From NCBI RefSeq assembly GCF_004005935.1, contig NZ_SACQ01000008.1, forward strand, positions 84,068 through 148,067: 64,000 nucleotides of DNA, read 5' to 3'. Below the pieces are notes generated by a model. It did not search any database and was not told where the DNA came from. It saw only the letters and a list, made by a program, of their open reading frames with translations. Positions 62,101 to 64,000 of the stretch are shown here, piece by piece. Numbering within the stretch: position 1 is the first letter of the stretch; each line of letters starts with the position of its first letter. The stretch is from Neptunomonas marina. GTDB lineage: Bacteria; Pseudomonadota; Gammaproteobacteria; Pseudomonadales; Balneatricaceae. The translations under genes and the position numbers were made by a program.

Positions 62101-62525
62101 GAATCGATGGCGTGCTTGGCAAACCTCTGGAGTTCGCCGCCCTCTCGCACTTGCTCGGAAAGCAAACAGCCCAAACCATGGAGGAGCCCAACGTGCACCA
62201 CCACCTGCTAGATATTAGCCGAATTGAACAGCACCAAAGCGCATTAGGCGATACTGCGTTTATCTCCCTGATTGGCAAGCTTGAACAACAAGTACAGGCA
62301 CTCTTCGAGCAATTAGTGCAGCAACAAGCGGCCAAACAGCAGCAAGAGGCTTTACATAAACTGGCCGGAGCCGCTGCAAACTTTGGCCTTGATCAACTGG
62401 CAGTGAAGTGCCGCGGTTACGAGCAGTTGGGCGCAACGCTAACGCCTGAGCAACTCAATAGTCTAACGGTGGTAGGTGACGAAAGCTTATTGCAGCTACG
62501 TAGCTATATAGAACGCGAGGCATAA
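56178..62525 (+). CDS. Giant hybrid sensor kinase: pseudokinase-like STK, AAA ATPase, GAF, PAS, histidine kinase, receiver and HPt
   Basis: A 2115-residue soluble sensor. Order: Ser/Thr-kinase-like domain (about 8-270), AAA/NACHT-type ATPase (Walker A GYAGVGKSS near 329-337; LMLFLDDLHWADL), a long helical TPR-like region (about 640-1300), GAF (about 1320-1475), PAS (about 1490-1605), histidine kinase (His near 1639 in SMSHEIRTPMNG; DTGIGIP; GGTGLGLAIAKQM), receiver (VLLVEDTPINQQV; LMDIHLPDMDG) and an HPt domain (LHKLAGAAANFGL). In the STK part the catalytic HRD/HKD is HKK (126-128) and DFG is DFA (147-149), although Lys37 and Asn133 remain; it is probably a pseudokinase. The stop codon lies inside the start of repeat block copy 2. 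Confidence 0.92.
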   Translation: MLHHLPGYQIQTILHRGKNSTVSRALQESDHQPVIIKQANGTASAAECAQFEHEYALLSDIEVAGVIKPLRWVAHKTAPAIVFPDVGGISLRQMMQRNHYRWDQVLPVAIQLANLVGLLHSARVIHKKISPDNVLWIPESRDICLIDFAMATRVTREQASWNAQQLQPDILHYLAPEQTGRINRHIDYRSDFYSLGATLYELFTSRTPFHGKEPAQLIHSHIAQHPPAPHQLNPDLPEMLSRIVLKLLAKDASQRYQSSFGLLQDLKRCEDQWREHHNITNFTLAQQDVSEHFAVPQRLYGRAATIQRLRDCFDRATRKPLEIVTITGYAGVGKSSLVHELRHYIHQQNGRFISGKFDQYRRTRPYLGLFLALQGLIRQLLTENEQEIAGYREALTAALGHNAQALIRLVPELELIIGPQQDAPRLSVMEEQNRFSRLVIALLQVFATSQRPLMLFLDDLHWADLASFHLLESLANSEDLTNLVIIGSYRDHEVSPAHPLRRTLEKLHSSPAHLDEIVLEPLNHNQIVRLIADTLRRETHHCQVLAQLCLSKTQGNPFFLTQFLYSLHDEGLITFKENRWHWDEARIRSREMTDNVIDLMVNKIQKLPTSSCEALRLAACIGSPFDLQTLSTILSQSQQQTQADLSAGVSEGLLLQVDSNYSSHSGLTFNKKRYRFVHDRIQQAAYSLIPAAQQPDLHLKIGRILQQQLPTETDSSAVFEITNHLNQALALIDTPDAKLELAKLNAQAGAQALGSAAFDAALSYLQEGVALLPHDAWQAHYPLALALHTHGAEVAYIRGEFDTMQRFIDTVIAHARERLDRVRVDEIHMQALIARNQFDAALDIALETLKLLKVDLPRHPSRWQTKLGMWRTQWLLRRQQQHQLLSAPAIEDPHQRATLSILASMFGVVKFSSSNLRPIVMAKQVELTLSHGITPHAAMALAGYGGILCGQEQKIVDGYALGNIAMELDQRPENSSTNRLIRHKTLYLFNTYVRHWKEPLANTLDSLLEGHQLALDGGDIEWGSYCLAAYIQYAFNLTADFASRQPLLEQYTELLAGYGQKQSLQYSLLALQAIDNLLGNSEDPTYLCGRFFDQQMLTENHREDHRTAISIYHYYSTLLCYLFDADEKALQHSQAGQRYLAHINATYTSPCFVFISTLAEIRQLPKLSILHHPHKFRRIQDNLRQLRLWAEHCPENYQHLLSLTQAELHRSKQEFSLAMDFYDAAINQSRSQGFHLISALANELAGRCYLEWDKTQIARTYLSEAWSAYEALKLSAKLRQLSARYPDIFAHRTMQTTALEPEVVDIQDGLSNQHLDTNAIIRASHAISDEIKLEKLLGRLMALALENAGAQRAILVLNQTEGLFVEAEAQLDSPPTFFTAQALNDTHLVPISVVHYVARTKDDVVLSNAHRHEMFMQDTYIQRRKPRSLLCMPILYHGELTAILYLENNESRDVFDRTRMETLQILSAQAAISIENAKLYSSLARSEQEYRSLFEHAVEAIFRTDAFGKLLSANPALARLLGYSSPAECLAGIDDIERQCFTHSRDYQRLQDRLNTHAEVIGFETQWQRRDGSRVDVSISVRQRSEAHGQPNYYEGSVTDITERVEREKALTQQRRAELELEKAEAASQAKSEFLASMSHEIRTPMNGILGMAQLLEKSPLSAEQQQQVAAIYQSGQSLLSILNDVLDFTKVEAGQFQPEASRFSIQKVLDETTLIVDSLCQSKGLAFKFDVPTAVPANVIGDRRALGQVLMNLCSNAIKFTEEGTITLAVSCTRQASEMVLSCRVRDTGIGIPTEAHSRIFQHFTQADSSITRRYGGTGLGLAIAKQMVETQHGKIGFTSSEGQGSEFWFELPYQCTDEHCSQDQTPDSALASTAPLRVLLVEDTPINQQVASGLLESEGHHVDIAADGYTALRLHDENRYDIVLMDIHLPDMDGMETTRKMRTHPDTSKANVRIIALTASISEAQVNNYHAAGIDGVLGKPLEFAALSHLLGKQTAQTMEEPNVHHHLLDISRIEQHQSALGDTAFISLIGKLEQQVQALFEQLVQQQAAKQQQEALHKLAGAAANFGLDQLAVKCRGYEQLGATLTPEQLNSLTVVGDESLLQLRSYIEREA

Positions 62526-62546
62526 AAAAAGGAGGCCGAAGCCTCC
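62524..62546 (-). terminator. Terminator of gene A3
   Basis: GGAGGC/GCCTCC stem with a TTCG loop on the minus strand and seven T residues; the T-run overlaps the stop codon of the convergent kinase gene. Confidence 0.9.
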
Positions 62547-62640
62547 TGACAGAAGATGTCCAATGATGAGAGTATGCGTCTGCTACTGCTGTGCTAAGCG
62601 GGGCTTAGCGATAAAACTCGGAGCTTACTGTGGTGCTTTA

Positions 62641-62937
62641 TTACAACAGCGCTTCGTTAGAGTTAGCCGGTACTTCCAAACCAAACGATGCCACGCTGCT
62701 ATCAGCGTTGTACGTTGGCGCGCTGTCCACTTGAGCAGATAGGTGACCTTCTGTTGACGCACCAAACGCTGTCAGTGGGCTGACTGCTGCTTCAAAACCC
62801 TGCTCTGTTGCGACGGTGTGTGCCGCGAGGTTGCTCTCGACCGAGTTAGCACCAAACTGGCTGAGGTCATTCACCGCAAACGCTGACGTTGCGAAAAGAG
62901 CGGATGTGATGATGGCTGTGTTAAGTAGTGTTTTCAT
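62641..62937 (-). CDS. Small exported protein A3
   Basis: A 98-residue precursor identical in protein sequence to A1, encoded 19 kb away, with a few synonymous differences. Signal peptide, mature start VNDLSQF and promoter box are the same. Its convergent neighbour is the giant hybrid kinase. Confidence 0.8.
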   Translation of the reverse strand: MKTLLNTAIITSALFATSAFAVNDLSQFGANSVESNLAAHTVATEQGFEAAVSPLTAFGASTEGHLSAQVDSAPTYNADSSVASFGLEVPANSNEALL

Positions 62938-63026
62938 GATCGTTTACCTTGTTTGATTCTGTCGGTGGCTCACCTTGTTGGTGGCCTTCATAGCTTGTTT
63001 CGATGGGTTAAATGTATATGACGAAT

Positions 63027-63053
63027 CTGAAACGAAACTGAAAAAACCTGAAA
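63027..63053 (-). promoter_or_regulatory. CTGAAA direct-repeat box of gene A3
   Basis: Three CTGAAA repeats begin at 63027, 63038 and 63048 on the + strand. Confidence 0.6.
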
Positions 63054-63198
63054 ACTTTTATTTATTTTTAGTTAAAAATACGCAGCAAAATCCGATTAAA
63101 CCTATTGTTAAAGCCTTTTAAACCGCAGGTTATAAACAGAGAAAAACAATAGGCATTTTATGTTTTTATCACTGCAAAAAATCGCAAATAGCAGCCAT

Positions 63199-63221
63199 AA
63201 AAAAAGGGAGCCGAAGCTCCC
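63199..63221 (-). terminator. Terminator of gene B3
   Basis: GGGAGC/GCTCCC stem with a TTCG loop on the minus strand and seven T residues. Confidence 0.9.
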
Positions 63222-63282
63222 AACGTGTGTACTGTAAACCTGAGGATAGAGGGGGTGGAACAGTGATGAAAAAAGTGGGGTA

Positions 63283-63576
63283 TTACAATGTTGCTTCGCT
63301 GGATACGCTCGGTACATCAAGACCGTAAGAGGCAACCAGTACCGCACCCTGTGTATTCGCATCAGCAACACGTGTCTCAGAAGCAAGATGTGCTTCTTTA
63401 GAATTACCCAGTTCAGACAAAGGGTTAGCGGTGTTAAAGCCGGTTGCTGTGCTGCTGTGGCCCACGGCTAAGTTTGCTTGTACTGAGTGATCAGAGAACT
63501 GGCTGAGGTCGTTCGCAGCGAAGGCAGAAGAGCTAGCCAGTACGGCGAAAAGTGTAGAAGCGATAACGGTTTTCAT
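63283..63576 (-). CDS. Small exported protein B3
   Basis: A 97-residue precursor that differs from B1/B2 at two residues (SDHSV for SDNSV and DANTQGA for DANAQGA). It has the same signal peptide, mature ends and promoter box as the other B copies. Function unknown. Confidence 0.8.
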   Translation of the reverse strand: MKTVIASTLFAVLASSSAFAANDLSQFSDHSVQANLAVGHSSTATGFNTANPLSELGNSKEAHLASETRVADANTQGAVLVASYGLDVPSVSSEATL

Positions 63577-63664
63577 GGTGATGATCCTTTTAATCTGTTG
63601 TCGGCGGTGATGCGTGATCAGCGCCTTGAATGTCGTTTTGATGGGTGTAGATTAAAAGATCAAT

Positions 63665-63681
63665 CTGAAACGAAACTGAAA
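63665..63681 (-). promoter_or_regulatory. CTGAAA direct-repeat box of gene B3
   Basis: CTGAAACGAAACTGAAA on the + strand: two repeats 11 bases apart, identical to the box of gene B1. Confidence 0.6.
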
Positions 63682-63844
63682 GAAATTAGATTAATTCAAA
63701 GAAATACATATTTTTATTTTTTAAATTACGCCTTATAAAAATACAAAGTCACTTCCAACTATAACCCTTAGAAAACAAACAGACGTATGTTAGAAAACAA
63801 ACAGGCGCACTCCGGTTATATAGTGCTTTTTATTTTTCACACAC

Positions 63845-63866
63845 AAAAAAGGAGGCCAAGGCCTCC
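63845..63866 (-). terminator. Orphan terminator at the right end of repeat copy 2
   Basis: GGAGGCC/GGCCTCC with T residues on the minus strand, matching the terminator of gene A2, but no gene A lies upstream of it here. Confidence 0.8.
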
Positions 63867-63878
63867 TTCTGGTTTAAG

Positions 63879-64000
63879 GATACTACGAACAAGTCAGGTA
63901 ATTTTGGTCTGACTTGCTCGCACGCCAACAATACTTCAAATGAGCCATTTAGCCCCAGTTTTCTCACTATGATGCTGCTCTGAGCAACTAAAATCCGTCA
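63879..64000. other. Unique sequence after the repeat
   Basis: The last 122 bases differ from the other locus. I see no gene, promoter or RNA in them. Confidence 0.4.

Larger units (their letters stand above)
62938..63282. other. A3-B3 spacer
   Basis: The 345-base gap contains the A3 promoter box (63027-63053) and the B3 terminator (63199-63221); no gene. Confidence 0.6.
62518..63878. repeat. 1361-base A-B repeat block, copy 2
   Basis: Near-identical to 43415-44775 and of equal length, beginning at AGGCATAAAAAAAGG inside the last codons of the giant kinase and ending at TGGTTTAAG. It includes genes A3 and B3 and, at its right end, a terminator with no gene A beside it. Confidence 0.85.

Noticed and set aside
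63108..63386. 92-codon minus-strand frame across the start of the B3 terminator and gene end
   Set aside because: It overlaps gene B3 in another frame and reads through the terminator hairpin; it appears only as a shadow of the repeat.

Overview
The window reads as chromosomal DNA of an amine-degrading gammaproteobacterium, probably a marine Oceanospirillales-type organism. This is an inference from gene content (Pseudomonas-like putrescine genes, a quinohemoprotein amine dehydrogenase and a TonB/ExbBD metal uptake cluster); no rRNA or tRNA is present to fix the taxonomy. About 45 protein genes are supported. I saw no transposase, phage gene, tRNA or CRISPR array.

Layout. (1) 1-7 kb: polyamine use. 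A putrescine ABC transporter (ATPase cut by the window edge, plus binding protein), gamma-glutamylputrescine synthetase, a divergent GntR/FCD repressor-type gene, a putrescine-type aminotransferase and a LuxR-type regulator. A TGTGATCACA palindrome lies in front of both the synthetase and the aminotransferase. (2) 7-13.8 kb: a copper/silver CusCBA-type efflux operon whose CusB carries two fused CusF-like domains, preceded by a small Cys/His/Met-rich exported protein. (3) 13.9-17.7 kb: a PuuC-type aldehyde dehydrogenase, an agmatinase-family ureohydrolase and a LysR regulator. Between the first two lies a strong candidate for an independent small RNA on the + strand. (4) 17.8-24.2 kb: a TonB-dependent receptor facing an operon for a DUF4198-like protein, a membrane 4Fe-4S protein, a TauE/SafE-like membrane protein, ExbB, ExbD and TonB. 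(5) 24.5-35.4 kb: an acyl-CoA synthetase, a hybrid histidine kinase with its response regulator, an MFS transporter, a SLC23/NCS2-type permease and a sigma54-dependent activator.

(6) 35.5-55.1 kb is the centrepiece: two complete quinohemoprotein amine dehydrogenase (QHNDH) structural operons. Each has the order alpha (diheme), QhpD (radical SAM), gamma (CTQ-bearing) and beta (propeller). They flank a single set of maturation genes, qhpF, qhpE and qhpG (exporter, leader protease, FAD hydroxylase). Every crosslink residue of the gamma subunit is conserved in both copies. The first operon is divergent from an aldehyde dehydrogenase. The shared intergenic region carries two back-to-back -24/-12 promoters and three 17-bp enhancer-like elements, which fits control by the nearby sigma54 activator. 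The second operon is divergent from a response regulator and a 2115-residue hybrid kinase.

(7) 43.4-45.9 kb and 62.5-63.9 kb: six copies of two related, unrecognised small exported proteins (A and B, each about 77 residues when mature). Every copy has its own CTGAAA-type direct-repeat promoter element, and every copy is followed by a TTCG- or palindromic-loop terminator. One A-B block of 1361 bp occurs almost unchanged at both loci. I regard this duplicated gene family and the sigma54-driven dual QHNDH locus as the most interesting parts of the window.

How it may work together: polyamines enter through the ABC transporter and are degraded in the cytoplasm by the glutamyl and transaminase routes. 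Other primary amines are oxidised in the periplasm by QHNDH, and the resulting aldehydes are taken on by aldehyde dehydrogenases and possibly by the acyl-CoA synthetase.
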